Part shown: in pieces, positions 46,680 to 55,678 of the stretch | Layout of the letters: every line of letters starts with the position of its first letter | Position numbering within the stretch: position 1 is the stretch's first letter | Position numbers and translations under genes: made by a program | Source: Pseudomonas khavaziana | GTDB lineage: Bacteria > Pseudomonadota > Gammaproteobacteria > Pseudomonadales > Pseudomonadaceae | Assembly: GCF_019145205.1 (NCBI RefSeq) | Contig: NZ_JAHSTT010000008.1 | Span: 248,001 to 312,000, forward strand | Reading direction: 5' to 3' | DNA length: 64,000 nt | The notes under the pieces: generated by a model | Databases searched by the model: none | What the model was told of the DNA's origin: nothing | What the model saw: the letters and a program-made list of their open reading frames with translations, nothing else

Positions 46680-47710
46680 GACTGGACCTGATCGGAAGGA
46701 GAAGTAGAAGTATGGGAAGACACCAGGCCGTCAACCACGACGACTGGAGCCGGTGCTGCCGGCTGGTTGCGCAGCACTTTTTCAATAAAGAAGCGTGGGC
46801 GGGCACGTACATCGCTGTACATGCGGCCCAGGTATTCACCCAACAGGCCCATGCCGATGAACTGGCCACCGGTGAACACGAACAGCACGGCGAACAGCAC
46901 GAACAGGCCGTCACCAGCCCAGTCGGCGCCGAAGGCCAGGCGCATGATGATCAGTGCGAAGGCAAACAACACACCCAGCGCCGCCAGGCTGAAACCAACA
47001 ATGGACAGCAGGCGCAATGGCGTGGTGGTCATGCAGGTCAGCAAGTCGAACATCAGGCTGATCAGGCGCATGGCGCTGTATTTGGATTCGCCGTGTTCCC
47101 GCTCGGCATGATGCACGAGGATTTCCGTGGTGTGGCGGGCGAATCCGTTGGCCAGGATCGGGATAAAGGTGCTGCGTTCACGGCAGGCGAGCATGGCGTC
47201 GACGATGGTGCGGCGGTAGGCGCGCAACATGCAGCCGTAATCGCTCATGGCCACGCCGGTAGAGCGTTGCACGGCGAGGTTGATCAGCCGCGACGGCCAG
47301 CGACGGAAGGCGGAGTCCTGGCGGTTGTTGCGCACGGTGGCGACCACGTCGTAGCCCAGGGCGGCTTGTTCCACCAGGCGCGGGATTTCTTCCGGCGGGT
47401 TCTGCAGGTCAGCGTCGAGAGTAATCACCACGTCGCCACGGCACTGCTCGAAGCCGGCCATGATCGCAGCGTGCTGGCCGTAATTGCGGTTGAGGATCAC
47501 CGCTACTACGTTGCTGCCTTCTGCAGCGGCGGCGTCTTCGAGCAGTTGGGCCGAATCGTCGCGACTACCGTCATCCACCAGGATGATTTCGTATTCGTAA
47601 GCCAGTTGCTTGCAGGCTGCGGTGGTACGACGCAGCAATTCGGGCAGGCTCTCTTGTTCGTTGTAGACCGGGATAACGATCGACACGCAATCAATAGGGT
47701 AGGGTTTCAA
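46676..47710 (-). CDS. arnC: ArnC, undecaprenyl-phosphate Ara4FN transferase
   Basis: 344 residues, GT2 polyprenyl-phosphate transferase. VSIVIPVYNEQESLPELL and ITLDADLQNPPEEIP give the nucleotide/metal site; two C-terminal membrane segments (about 235-260 and 270-300). TTG 47710 is the only good start: no ATG or GTG precedes the conserved VSIVIPVYNE within a sensible distance, and GAGG lies 10 bases upstream. It is the first gene of the operon here; the usual first gene arnB is missing. Confidence 0.9.
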   Translation of the reverse strand: MKPYPIDCVSIVIPVYNEQESLPELLRRTTAACKQLAYEYEIILVDDGSRDDSAQLLEDAAAAEGSNVVAVILNRNYGQHAAIMAGFEQCRGDVVITLDADLQNPPEEIPRLVEQAALGYDVVATVRNNRQDSAFRRWPSRLINLAVQRSTGVAMSDYGCMLRAYRRTIVDAMLACRERSTFIPILANGFARHTTEILVHHAEREHGESKYSAMRLISLMFDLLTCMTTTPLRLLSIVGFSLAALGVLFAFALIIMRLAFGADWAGDGLFVLFAVLFVFTGGQFIGMGLLGEYLGRMYSDVRARPRFFIEKVLRNQPAAPAPVVVVDGLVSSHTSTSPSDQVQS

Positions 47711-48121
47711 CGTTTCATGACCTCGGGCTGGAGCAACTTGATGCGTGAAAACAACAGCAATTATTGGGCGAAATTACAGCCCGCAGACTACAAGGCGGCG
47801 CTAAAGATAAAGCGTAATCAACAGGTTAGTCGACAAACCGCGGTTTGCTCTGAAGTATTGCCTACAAGGTTAAGCGCAAAAATGTGCAACGAATATGAAA
47901 GGCGGATGAAAAACTCGTTTATTTGACAGGTAGACAGCTAGGGTTCAGCTAAGTAACTAAGGCATTACAAGTACAAGGGCGTGGGCAAGATGGGAGCGCC
48001 CGACAGGGGGGTTGGTTCAATTTTGGCGCGGCGGCCCGGGCGAAGAGGCTTATTCAACAATCTTCTCTGCATTGGCGCTCAAGTGCCGGTAAAGTAAGCC
48101 ATCTCTTGCCAGGGTAGTCGG
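47711..48121. other. Divergent intergenic region upstream of arnC
   Basis: 411 bases between the arn operon and a plus-strand secreted-protein gene. No reading frame of arnB or any other gene is visible. The segment is AT-richer than its flanks (about 47750-47960) and must contain the arn promoter. I looked for PmrA or PhoP boxes: single half-site-like words occur (GGTTAAG near 47869, GGTTCAG near 47943), but no convincing direct repeat. Confidence 0.5.
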
Positions 48122-48934
48122 ATGAATAGCGTGCAACTTTTACGCGGCCAGTTACGGCCCGCGTTGATGGGACTGTTGATGACGGTGGCCTGTGTCACCA
48201 GCGTGCGGGCCGATGACGGCGTTGCGCTGACCAGCATCGAGCAGGTGCCGGAAGGCGTGGAAGTCCGCGGCAGACAAGTCGCGGCCTATACCTGGGACGA
48301 CCGCCAAGGCAAAAACCTGCTGGTGCTTGCCGAACAGGTCAGCGAACGGGATGACGATGGCACCCAGTCAGCCTTTGTTTACGCGGCACAGTACCTGCTC
48401 GGCGGCGACCATCCAAAGCGTGTGTGGATGCTGTACGACGACGTGCAGCACTGCGAATTCGACGCCGGGCTGCGCTTTGACCGTGCGGCCACCAAGGTCA
48501 CTGATCTGCTGGGCGACGGCAATACCCAGGCCACGGTCGGCTATTCGCGTACCTGCACCAGTGATGTCAGCCCTAACGAATTCAAGCTGATCATGCACGT
48601 CGGCAAGTCCGAGAAGTACCGCCTGCGTGGCCTTGACCGTGTGGGCGCCAGTTGGTGGGATGAGGACGCCGGAGCCTTGCGCGGCATGCCATTGCCCACC
48701 GACTGCAGCGTCGCGGCCCAGCAGGCGCTGGTCAGCCAATACAAGGAGCAGGGCACCGAACTGCCACTGCCAGGCTGCTATGGCGACGAGAAAGACTTCG
48801 CCAAGGCGCCGGACGGCTACCTCACCTTCATGCGCAAGCATTGGTTCGCGCTGATGCAGCAGCAGGACGCCGACTGGAGTCAGTCCCTGGCCCAGCCTCA
48901 GGATTCTGGCGAGGAGGACGGCGTGGAGCCGTGA
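48122..48934 (+). CDS. Secreted protein of unknown function
   Basis: 270 residues. Signal peptide (LRPALMGLLMTVACVTSVRA, cleavage near residue 30). The mature part has DRAATKVTDLLGDGNTQATVG, similar to the D-x-N/G-D-x loop seen in proteins of the M949_RS01915 type (weak recall, not verified), and paired Cys (HCEFD, RTCTS, TDCSV, PGCYG) that may form disulfides. A related layout occurs in the small secreted protein at 59790. Divergent from the arn operon; a shared envelope role is only a guess. Confidence 0.65.
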   Translation: MNSVQLLRGQLRPALMGLLMTVACVTSVRADDGVALTSIEQVPEGVEVRGRQVAAYTWDDRQGKNLLVLAEQVSERDDDGTQSAFVYAAQYLLGGDHPKRVWMLYDDVQHCEFDAGLRFDRAATKVTDLLGDGNTQATVGYSRTCTSDVSPNEFKLIMHVGKSEKYRLRGLDRVGASWWDEDAGALRGMPLPTDCSVAAQQALVSQYKEQGTELPLPGCYGDEKDFAKAPDGYLTFMRKHWFALMQQQDADWSQSLAQPQDSGEEDGVEP

Positions 48935-48969
48935 TGCCCGTATTATCAATGATATTCGCCGCTCAAAAT

Positions 48970-49040
48970 ATGGGAGGGGCTTGCCCCCGATGGCGGCGGG
49001 TCAGCCGCAGATGCATTCACTGACAGGCCGTCATCGGGGC
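48970..49040. repeat. REPIN-like pair, family B
   Basis: TGGGAGGGGCTTGCCCCCGA (48971-48990) and the partner CATCGGGGCAT (about 49031) enclose GGGTCAGCCGCAGATGCATTCACTGA in two overlapping pieces, the same centre as in the 32.1-kb REPINs. The right arm is truncated and runs straight into the motif GTATCTACACAACTTT, then the large repeat. Confidence 0.7.
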
Positions 49041-49078
49041 ATAGGTATCTACACAACTTTTGTAGCCGCAGCCGACCG

Positions 49079-49425
49079 TAACCACGATGCGAAGCGAGCC
49101 GCTCTTGATCTTGCTTTTGATCCTAGGCGCCCCGTTAAACCACGCTGGCCGGAATTCGACAGGGATTTGGGGGGTAAACCGGCAGGGATGCCGGTTTAGC
49201 CGCCCCGAATCCATGGCGGATTACGGGCACACCGAGCCTGGGCGAGGTGCCGAGTGGTGGGGCAAGAGCCCTAATTTTGGTTACTTTTGGGGCTCTTTTC
49301 CAAAAGTGACCCGTTGTAAAAGCGGAACCCTAAGTGGCCGTTACCGCAACAATGGATATGTACTCGGTCTGATCCAAGATCCTGGTCGGCCCGGAGGCCG
49401 CCATCGGGAGCAAGCCCCCTCCCAC
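49079..49425. repeat. Large dispersed intergenic repeat, copy 2 (inverted)
   Basis: Reverse-complement relative of 16930-17322, about 350 bases, ending at 49403-49425 in an inverted family B REP. Shared landmarks include GAATTCGACAGGGATTTGG, AACCGGCAGGGATGCCGGTT, GGCGGATTACGGGCACACCG and AATGGATATGTACTCGG. It carries an internal palindrome AACCGGCAGGGATGCCGGTT. No conserved coding frame. The remaining bases to the integrase (49426-49560) are AT-rich with GATTAATC and show no gene. Confidence 0.85.
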
Positions 49426-49560
49426 AGGGTCCAGTGGAGTACCAGAAGTTGGGTAGATAGCCATGTCGATCATGGGTTAGACTTTGCCTTCGCCAATTCA
49501 CTAAATACATCGATTAATCAACAGGTTGAGCGATCTATTTAATCCAAAGGCTGATCTACC

Positions 49561-50475
49561 TTGACTGAGTCTACCCGCAACCCACTGACCCTCTACCTCA
49601 CCCGCCTGGCACCTTCCAGCCAACTGACCATGCGCTATGTGCTGCAGGATGCCGCCGATCGCCTGGGCTTCGAGGACATCAACCTCGAAGAGATCGACTG
49701 GCACCTGCTGCAACCCGAGCATGTGATCGCCCTGGTCGCGGCTTTGCGTGAGGACGGCTATGCGCCGAATACCTCGTCGCTATATGTGAATGCCGTACGC
49801 GGAGTGATGAACGAAGCATGGCGCATGAGCTTGATCAGCCAGGACCACCTGTTGAAGATGCGCTCGGTCAAGGCCACACCGGGTACACGCCTGGGCCAGG
49901 GTCGTAACCTGCGTCGCACCTTGATCCGCGAGATGCTCGAGGTCTGCGCCGCCGACCCACGCCCCCAGGGCCTGCGGGACGCCGCAGTAATTGGCTTGCT
50001 ATATGGCTCGGGCATGCGCAAGTCAGAGTCGGTCAACCTTGACCTGGCCCAGATAAATTTTGACGAACGCAGCCTGCGGGTGATCGGCAAGGGCAACAAG
50101 GAACTGGTCAAGTACGCGCCGGACTGGGCGTTTGCCAAATTACGGACCTGGCTGGAATTTCGTCGCGGGCAACTCAAGGACGGCGAACAGGACGACAGCT
50201 TCCTGTTCAACCGGATTCGACGTGGCAGCCATATCACTCGCGAACGCATTACCAAACATGCGATTTACTACATCGCCCGCCAGCGTGGCGACCAGGTGGG
50301 GGTGAAGATCATGCCCCATGACTTCCGCCGCTCGTTCATCACGCGGGTGATTGAAGAGCATGATTTGTCGATTGCACAGAAGCTGGCGCATCACACCAAT
50401 ATCCAGACCACCGCCAGCTATGACGTGCGTGACGACAACGAGCGGCGGCGGGCGGTGGATCGGTTTGATTTGTAG
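49561..50475 (+). CDS. Orphan tyrosine recombinase (site-specific integrase)
   Basis: 304 residues from TTG 49561; the next ATG (residue 24) would cut into the N-terminal SAM-like DNA-binding domain. The catalytic set is complete: Arg153 (GSGMRKSE), Lys in GKGNKE, His253 and Arg256 (MPHDFRRSF), His278 (AHHTNIQ) and Tyr287 (TTASYD). No phage, ICE or integron gene accompanies it, and its length fits a small XerC/D-like recombinase. Target site unknown. The large repeat copy 2 lies immediately upstream, and dif is 11 kb downstream. Confidence 0.87.
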   Translation: MTESTRNPLTLYLTRLAPSSQLTMRYVLQDAADRLGFEDINLEEIDWHLLQPEHVIALVAALREDGYAPNTSSLYVNAVRGVMNEAWRMSLISQDHLLKMRSVKATPGTRLGQGRNLRRTLIREMLEVCAADPRPQGLRDAAVIGLLYGSGMRKSESVNLDLAQINFDERSLRVIGKGNKELVKYAPDWAFAKLRTWLEFRRGQLKDGEQDDSFLFNRIRRGSHITRERITKHAIYYIARQRGDQVGVKIMPHDFRRSFITRVIEEHDLSIAQKLAHHTNIQTTASYDVRDDNERRRAVDRFDL

Positions 50476-50499
50476 CCTCAGGATTAATGAAAATTAAAT

Positions 50500-50523
50500 G
50501 TGGGAGGGGCTTGCCCCTCCCAC
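50500..50523. terminator. REP-derived perfect hairpin after the integrase gene
   Basis: GTGGGAGGGGC (50500-50510) pairs perfectly with GCCCCTCCCAC (50513-50523) around TT. It lies 25 bases after the integrase stop and 20 bases before the convergent SDR stop, so it can end both transcripts. It is a compact family B REP without the GAT tail. Confidence 0.7.
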
Positions 50524-50542
50524 AATTGGTCTTTCAGAGGGC

Positions 50543-51400
50543 TCAGAGAATCGGCTTGCCGCCAGTTACCGCATAGCGTGACCCAGAGATATAGCTGGCC
50601 TCATCCGAAGCCAGCAACACATAGATCGGCGCCACTTCCACCGGCTGCCCCGGACGCCCCAGCGGGGTTTCGCCACCGAAGTTCTTCACGTCGTCATCGG
50701 TCATGGTCGCGACAATCAGCGGCGTCCAGATCGGGCCCGGCGCCACGCTGTTGACGCGAATACCCTTGTCACCCAACAACTGCGCCAAGCCACCGGTAAA
50801 GTTGGCAATCGCGCCCTTGGTCGCGGCGTAGGCCAGCAGCGTGGGCTTGGGCATATCCGAATTGACCGAGCTGGTATTGATGATCGAACTGCCCGCCTTC
50901 ATATGGGGCAAGGCAGCCTTGCAGATGCGAAACATCGCGGTGATGTTGATATCGAACGTCTTGACCCATTCCTCATCCTCGATCTCTTCGAAGGTTTCGT
51001 GAGTCATCTGGAACGCGGCGTTATTGACCAGGATGTCGATACGCCCAAACTGTTCGACGGTCTTGTCCACCAATGCCTGGCAAGTGGCTTTTTGCGCGAT
51101 ATCGCCAGGCAGCAGCAGGCATTGGCGACCGGCTTCTTCAACCCAGCGCGCGGTTTCCTTGGCGTCGTCGTGCTCATCCAGGTAAGCAATGGCCACATCG
51201 GCACCTTCACGGGCAAAGGCAATGGCAACGGCGCGGCCAATGCCGCTGTCGGCCCCCGTGATCAGGGCAATCTTGTTGGCCAGTCGACCGGAGCCCTTGT
51301 AGCTCTGTTCGCCACAGTCGGGGTACGGATCCATTTTTTTCTGGGAACCGGGCACGGCTTGGGCTTGAGGGGCGAAAGGCGGGCGTGGATAGTCAGTCAT
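50543..51400 (-). CDS. SDR-family oxidoreductase, YghA-like
   Basis: 285 residues from ATG 51400 (TGGAGA 7 bases upstream); an ATG 12 bases earlier is less well placed. The roughly 40-residue N-terminal extension rich in Pro/Gln is typical of the YghA/general-stress group. NAD(P) loop TGADSGIGRAVAIAFAREGAD in outline, NNAAFQ, catalytic Ser in NTSSVNS and Tyr/Lys in YAATKGA, C-terminal SGSRYAVTGGKPIL. Substrate unknown. Monocistronic. Confidence 0.87.
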   Translation of the reverse strand: MTDYPRPPFAPQAQAVPGSQKKMDPYPDCGEQSYKGSGRLANKIALITGADSGIGRAVAIAFAREGADVAIAYLDEHDDAKETARWVEEAGRQCLLLPGDIAQKATCQALVDKTVEQFGRIDILVNNAAFQMTHETFEEIEDEEWVKTFDINITAMFRICKAALPHMKAGSSIINTSSVNSDMPKPTLLAYAATKGAIANFTGGLAQLLGDKGIRVNSVAPGPIWTPLIVATMTDDDVKNFGGETPLGRPGQPVEVAPIYVLLASDEASYISGSRYAVTGGKPIL

Positions 51401-51506
51401 TTCAGTCTCCATAGGTTTCCAAAGGTGCTATGGAGTTAGTAATTACGTGGCCGGCGATAGTTGTAATGGATGCCCGCGAGGCCCGACGAATGGTTGGCGT
51501 CAAGCC

Positions 51507-52718
51507 TCAGGAGGAGGGCGGGACGCTGGAGGCCAGGTGCGCCGGCAAACGGCGTAAGGTCCACAGCGTGGTGAGCATTGCGGCGAGCGCACACAGCGCG
51601 ATGCCAATCAACATCGGCGCCGGGGTATGGTCGGCGAATATCCCCACCAGGGTCATCGCTACGGCGGCAGTGACCATCTGGATGGCGCCCAGCAGCGCCG
51701 ATGCAGAACCTGCCACTGCGCCATGATCTTCCAGCGACAGCACCCCAGCTGCCGGCAGCAGCAGGCCGAGGCAGCCAAACCCGGTAAACAGCAGCGCCAT
51801 CATCAAGACCAGGCTGTCCCCCCATAGCGTGGTGGCCGCCAGCACGGCCATGATCGCGGCTACGCCCATCACCGACCAACGGATCAGTGGCGCCAGGCCG
51901 AACCGCGCGCTCAGGCGTGCGGTCAGCTGGCTCATGGCGAAGAATGACGCCGCGTTAAGGGCAAAGCACAGGCTGAACTGCGTCGGAGTCAGGCCGAAAT
52001 ACTCGATGTACACGAAGGGCGCACTGCCGATAAAGACGAAGAAGGTAGCGAGGCCGAAACCGCAGACCACCGACAACCCTGTGAATACCGGATCGCGCAG
52101 CAGCGCTCCGTAGCTGCCAAACGCATTGCCCAGAGTCTTGCCCAGGCGACGCTCGGCTGGATGGGTTTCCGGCAGTTGCACGATGGTCATCACCAGGCAC
52201 AGCACGGCCACCACCGCCAGCACCGCAAATACTTCACGCCAACTCCAGATCGAAATCACCAGGCTACCGGCCAAGGGCGCGAGGATCGGCGAAACACTCA
52301 TCACCAGCATCAGCAAGGCCATCAGCCGCGCGGCTTCATGGCCGGTGTACAGGTCGCGCACAATCGCCCGCGGGATCACCATCCCCGCACAGGCCCCGAA
52401 TGCTTGCACAGCACGAAAGCCGATCAGCACTTCGATATTCGGCGCCAGGGCGCAGCCGATACTGCCGATGGTAAAGATCACCAGGCCCGCATAGATCGGC
52501 AACTTGCGCCCGAAGACATCGCTGATCGGGCCGTAGAACAGCTGGCACACGCCGATGATCATGAAGAACACCGTCAGGCTCATTTGCACCGCCGCCGGCG
52601 AGGCCTGGAGGCTGGCGCCCAGGGTCGGCAGCGCAGGCAGGTAGATGTCGATGGCGAACGGGCCAACGGCGGTGATCAAGCCCAGCAGCAGGGCGAGATG
52701 GGCAATACTTCGAGACAT
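51507..52718 (-). CDS. Bcr/CflA-family multidrug efflux transporter (MFS)
   Basis: 403 residues from ATG 52718 with 12 hydrophobic segments. Bcr/CflA marks: GPFAIDIYLPALPTLG in the first helix and GPISDVFGRKLPIYAGL after the second, plus QAFGACAGMVIPRAIVRD with the conserved Arg of motif C region. Exports drugs such as bicyclomycin or chloramphenicol in relatives. The long open frame upstream of 52718 is not used: it has no homology-like sequence. Confidence 0.88.
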   Translation of the reverse strand: MSRSIAHLALLLGLITAVGPFAIDIYLPALPTLGASLQASPAAVQMSLTVFFMIIGVCQLFYGPISDVFGRKLPIYAGLVIFTIGSIGCALAPNIEVLIGFRAVQAFGACAGMVIPRAIVRDLYTGHEAARLMALLMLVMSVSPILAPLAGSLVISIWSWREVFAVLAVVAVLCLVMTIVQLPETHPAERRLGKTLGNAFGSYGALLRDPVFTGLSVVCGFGLATFFVFIGSAPFVYIEYFGLTPTQFSLCFALNAASFFAMSQLTARLSARFGLAPLIRWSVMGVAAIMAVLAATTLWGDSLVLMMALLFTGFGCLGLLLPAAGVLSLEDHGAVAGSASALLGAIQMVTAAVAMTLVGIFADHTPAPMLIGIALCALAAMLTTLWTLRRLPAHLASSVPPSS

Positions 52719-52876
52719 GGGTAGATCCGGGGCGCAGCAAAGGTCGGTTAGCTTAAGGGATCGGTGCAAATCCGCAAACTTAGGCTTCACTAACCAGAGA
52801 CTCTGGCCGATAACGGTAGCAGGGGCGGTCAAGCGGTTGGGTTCCCAACCGGCAGTCCAGGTACGGGGATAAGAGC

Positions 52877-54490
52877 ATGACGATCAAATTGCGCTTGATG
52901 TTGTTGATTGCGACCGGATTGCTCACTGCGTTGGTCATGAGCGTGGCCGGTTACCTGGGAAATAACCGGATGGGGGCAGCGGTAGAGGACAATGAAGTCA
53001 GCATGACCGTGCTGCGCAATCACATGGAAGCCGACATGATGCACGATGCCCTGCGCGCCGATGTGTTGTCGGCCATGCTGGTGGGCCTGGGGAAAAGCAC
53101 CAGCACCAGGGATGAGGTCAACACTTCGCTGAAGGAGCACGCCGAGCACTTTCGCCAGGTGCTCGCAGACAACCTTAAGCTGCCGGTGGAAGACACGATC
53201 AAGGACAGCCTGGAAAAAATCAAACCCAGCCTGGACACCTACATCAGCGCCGGCGAGCGCATCGTCGTTTTGGCGCTGGATAACCCCGAAGCCGCGCGGG
53301 GGCAATTGAATGCCTTCCATACCGCCTTCAGCCAGTTGGAAGATCAGATGGCTGCCCTGAGCGAACTGATCGAAGGTCATACGCAAAAAACCAGTGCCGG
53401 CACGCAACATACCATCAGCAACGCTAACTTCACCCTCGGCGCGGTATTGATTGCCAGTCTGGTGTTGCTGTTGGGCCAGGGCCGCTGGGTGACCCTGAGC
53501 ATCATGGGACCACTGCAAACCGCCAGCCGCATCGCCGCGAGTATCGCCCGGGGCAATCTGAGCGAGCCGATTGTGGAACCGCGTCGCCAGGATGAGGCCG
53601 GTTTGTTGATCAGCAGTCTGGCCACCATGCAGCGAGACCTGCGCGGCATGATCGAGGTGGTGCGCAGCAATGCCCATGGCGTCAATGGCATGAGCGAGCG
53701 CCTGAGCCAGGGTTGCCATGAAGTGGCCGACAGCAGCCAGCAACAAAGTAGCGCTGCCAGCACCATGGCGGCGGCCGCAAGTGAAATGACCGCCAGCATC
53801 GAGGAAATCACTCGCCACGCCGGGCGCGCCCTCGACATGGCCAACCAGGCTGAAAATTTGGCCAAGGACGGTGGCCGTGTCATTCACCAGGTGGTCAAGG
53901 ATATGGACGGCATCGCCCGTTCAGCGCAGCAGTCGGCCCAGGTCATCCGCACGCTGGATAAGGAGTCCGAGGCCATCTACAGCATTATCCAGGTGATCAA
54001 AGGCATTGCTGACCAGACCAACCTGCTTGCCTTGAACGCCGCGATCGAGGCCGCCCGTGCGGGTGAGCAGGGGCGCGGTTTTGCCGTAGTGGCCGACGAG
54101 GTGCGCAGCCTGGCGGGACGCACCAGCGCATCGACCCAGGAAATTGCCAGCATGGTCGGGCGTATCCAGCAAAACACCCGCGAGGCGGTGACCAGCATGG
54201 AGGAGGGCGTCTCCCAGGTGGACAAGGGCATGGCCGTGACCGCTGAGGTGGAGCGGGCCATTCGCGACATTCTTCAGGCCACCTTGAATACCACCGAGTT
54301 GGTCAACGATATTTCGCGCACCATCAGTGAACAGAGCCTGGCCAGCAACGAGATCGCCCATCAGGTGGAAATGATTGCCGGCATGTCGCAAACCAATAGC
54401 CGCGTTATTGGTGAAACCGCCTCGACCACCGATGAACTGGCCGGTTTGGCGAGCAAGTTGTCGCAGTCCGTGGATCGGTTCAGCCTTTAG
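52877..54490 (+). CDS. Methyl-accepting chemotaxis protein
   Basis: 537 residues. TM1 about 7-28, periplasmic four-helix-bundle sensor about 30-185, TM2 about 187-206, HAMP (residues about 210-260), then the cytoplasmic coiled coil with the invariant signalling tip IEAARAGEQGRGFAVVADEV in outline. There is no CheR-docking pentapeptide at the C-terminus (ends DRFSL). Ligand unknown. A good terminator follows 18 bases after the stop. Confidence 0.92.
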   Translation: MTIKLRLMLLIATGLLTALVMSVAGYLGNNRMGAAVEDNEVSMTVLRNHMEADMMHDALRADVLSAMLVGLGKSTSTRDEVNTSLKEHAEHFRQVLADNLKLPVEDTIKDSLEKIKPSLDTYISAGERIVVLALDNPEAARGQLNAFHTAFSQLEDQMAALSELIEGHTQKTSAGTQHTISNANFTLGAVLIASLVLLLGQGRWVTLSIMGPLQTASRIAASIARGNLSEPIVEPRRQDEAGLLISSLATMQRDLRGMIEVVRSNAHGVNGMSERLSQGCHEVADSSQQQSSAASTMAAAASEMTASIEEITRHAGRALDMANQAENLAKDGGRVIHQVVKDMDGIARSAQQSAQVIRTLDKESEAIYSIIQVIKGIADQTNLLALNAAIEAARAGEQGRGFAVVADEVRSLAGRTSASTQEIASMVGRIQQNTREAVTSMEEGVSQVDKGMAVTAEVERAIRDILQATLNTTELVNDISRTISEQSLASNEIAHQVEMIAGMSQTNSRVIGETASTTDELAGLASKLSQSVDRFSL

Positions 54491-54507
54491 CACAGGCGTT
54501 TTTTTTG

Positions 54508-54535
54508 CCGGCTCCTTGTGGGCCGGTTTTTTTTT
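54508..54535 (+). terminator. Rho-independent terminator of the chemoreceptor gene
   Basis: CCGGCTC (54508-54514) pairs with GGGCCGG (54520-54526), one G-T pair, 5-base loop, followed by nine T. Confidence 0.8.
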
Positions 54536-54662
54536 GCGTGATCCCATCGTTCCGCAACGGCTCAAGGTCGCGCCCCGCGCTTGATGCCCGGTCCTTGCCC
54601 GTGGCTATTCGTACAATACGTTGACTCATCTTCGCAAAAAAAGATTGAATATTCACACTTAA

Positions 54663-54678
54663 TGTTATTTAAATAACA
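54663..54678. promoter_or_regulatory. Probable DeoQ operator upstream of deoK
   Basis: Perfect 16-base palindrome TGTTATTTAAATAACA, 52 bases before the deoK ATG. The half-site pattern TGTTA-N6-TAACA recurs twice in the deoQ-deoC spacer (58834 and 58855), linking all three transcription units. The DeoR-family regulator DeoQ is the obvious binder (inference). Confidence 0.75.
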
Positions 54679-54730
54679 AAATAAAAGCGCTACGACCTGC
54701 CTGGTCGTGCCGCAACAAGGTGGAATAGCA

Positions 54731-55651
54731 ATGAGCAAGATCGCAGTCATCGGCAGCAACATGGTGGATTTGATTACCTATATCGACCGTATGCCGGCCC
54801 AGGGCGAAACCCTGGAAGCGCCTGGCTTTGTCATGGGTTGCGGCGGCAAGGGGGCCAACCAGGCAGTGGCGGCCGCCAAGCTTGGGGCTGATGTCCTGAT
54901 GCTGAGCAAGGTCGGCGACGACATGTTTGCCGACAACACAGTGGCCAACTTCCAGCGCTTTGGTATCGACACCCGTTATGTACAGCGTGTGCCTGGGGTT
55001 TCCAGCGGCGTCGCGCCGATTTTTGTCCGCGCCGATTCCCACAACAGCATCTTGATCGTCAAGGGCGCCAATGCGCATTTGCTGCCGGTGGACATAGACG
55101 CGGCCGCCGCCGACCTGCGTGACTGCACGCTGATCGTGCTGCAACTGGAGATCAATCTGGAGACGGTCTACCACGCCATCGAATTCGCTCACCGACAGGG
55201 TATCGCGGTGCTCCTCAACCCCGCACCGGCCGTGGCCGGCTTGAGTCGTGAGCACCTGGCGCACCTTGACTTCCTGATTCCCAACGAGTCGGAACTGGCG
55301 TTGATCACAGGCCATGTCGTGGACTCGCCTGAATCGGCCCGAACCGCCGCCCACAGCCTGGTGGCCAGCGGCATTCGTCACGTAATCGTCACTCTCGGCG
55401 AGCACGGTGCGCTGTACGTGGGGGAGGAGGGGGAGTTCCAGGTGCCGGGGGTACGGGTTGACGCCCGTGACACCACCGGTGCCGGCGATGCCTTTATCGG
55501 TTGCTTTATCCACCACTGGAACCGCGACCGCCATATTCGTCAGGCCATGGAGCAAGCGGTGGCGTACTCGGCTTGCTCGGTCATGGGGCTGGGGACGCAG
55601 AGTTCCTATCCCGACAGCGAAACGTTTGATCGCTTTAAGCAACAGCGCTGA
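54731..55651 (+). CDS. deoK: Deoxyribokinase
   Basis: 306 residues, PfkB/ribokinase family. The N-terminus IGSNMVDLITYIDRMPAQGE carries Met-Val-Asp where ribokinases have the ribose-O2 contact Asn/Val-Asp, as in Salmonella DeoK; GCGGKGANQAVAAAKLGA binds sugar; ATP/catalytic motif DTTGAGDAF has the base Asp253. Phosphorylates 2-deoxy-D-ribose to the 5-phosphate, which DeoC splits. ATG 54731 has AAGGTGG upstream. First gene of deoK-deoP-deoX. Confidence 0.92.
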   Translation: MSKIAVIGSNMVDLITYIDRMPAQGETLEAPGFVMGCGGKGANQAVAAAKLGADVLMLSKVGDDMFADNTVANFQRFGIDTRYVQRVPGVSSGVAPIFVRADSHNSILIVKGANAHLLPVDIDAAAADLRDCTLIVLQLEINLETVYHAIEFAHRQGIAVLLNPAPAVAGLSREHLAHLDFLIPNESELALITGHVVDSPESARTAAHSLVASGIRHVIVTLGEHGALYVGEEGEFQVPGVRVDARDTTGAGDAFIGCFIHHWNRDRHIRQAMEQAVAYSACSVMGLGTQSSYPDSETFDRFKQQR

Positions 55652-55678
55652 CACCCTCACCCAGCCCGGAGAACAATA

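Noticed and set aside
47711..48121. PmrA or PhoP box in front of arnC
   Set aside because: Only single half-site-like words were seen; no direct repeat with the right spacing, so no operator is called.
49561..50475. Prophage or integrative element carrying the integrase
   Set aside because: Neighbouring genes are ordinary chromosomal genes; no tRNA target, direct repeats, phage structural or transfer genes are visible.
12356..50523. CRISPR array from recurring GGGAGGGGGCTTGCTCCC units
   Set aside because: Units are irregularly spaced, in inverted pairs and scattered in intergenic gaps, which is the REP/REPIN pattern; no cas genes.
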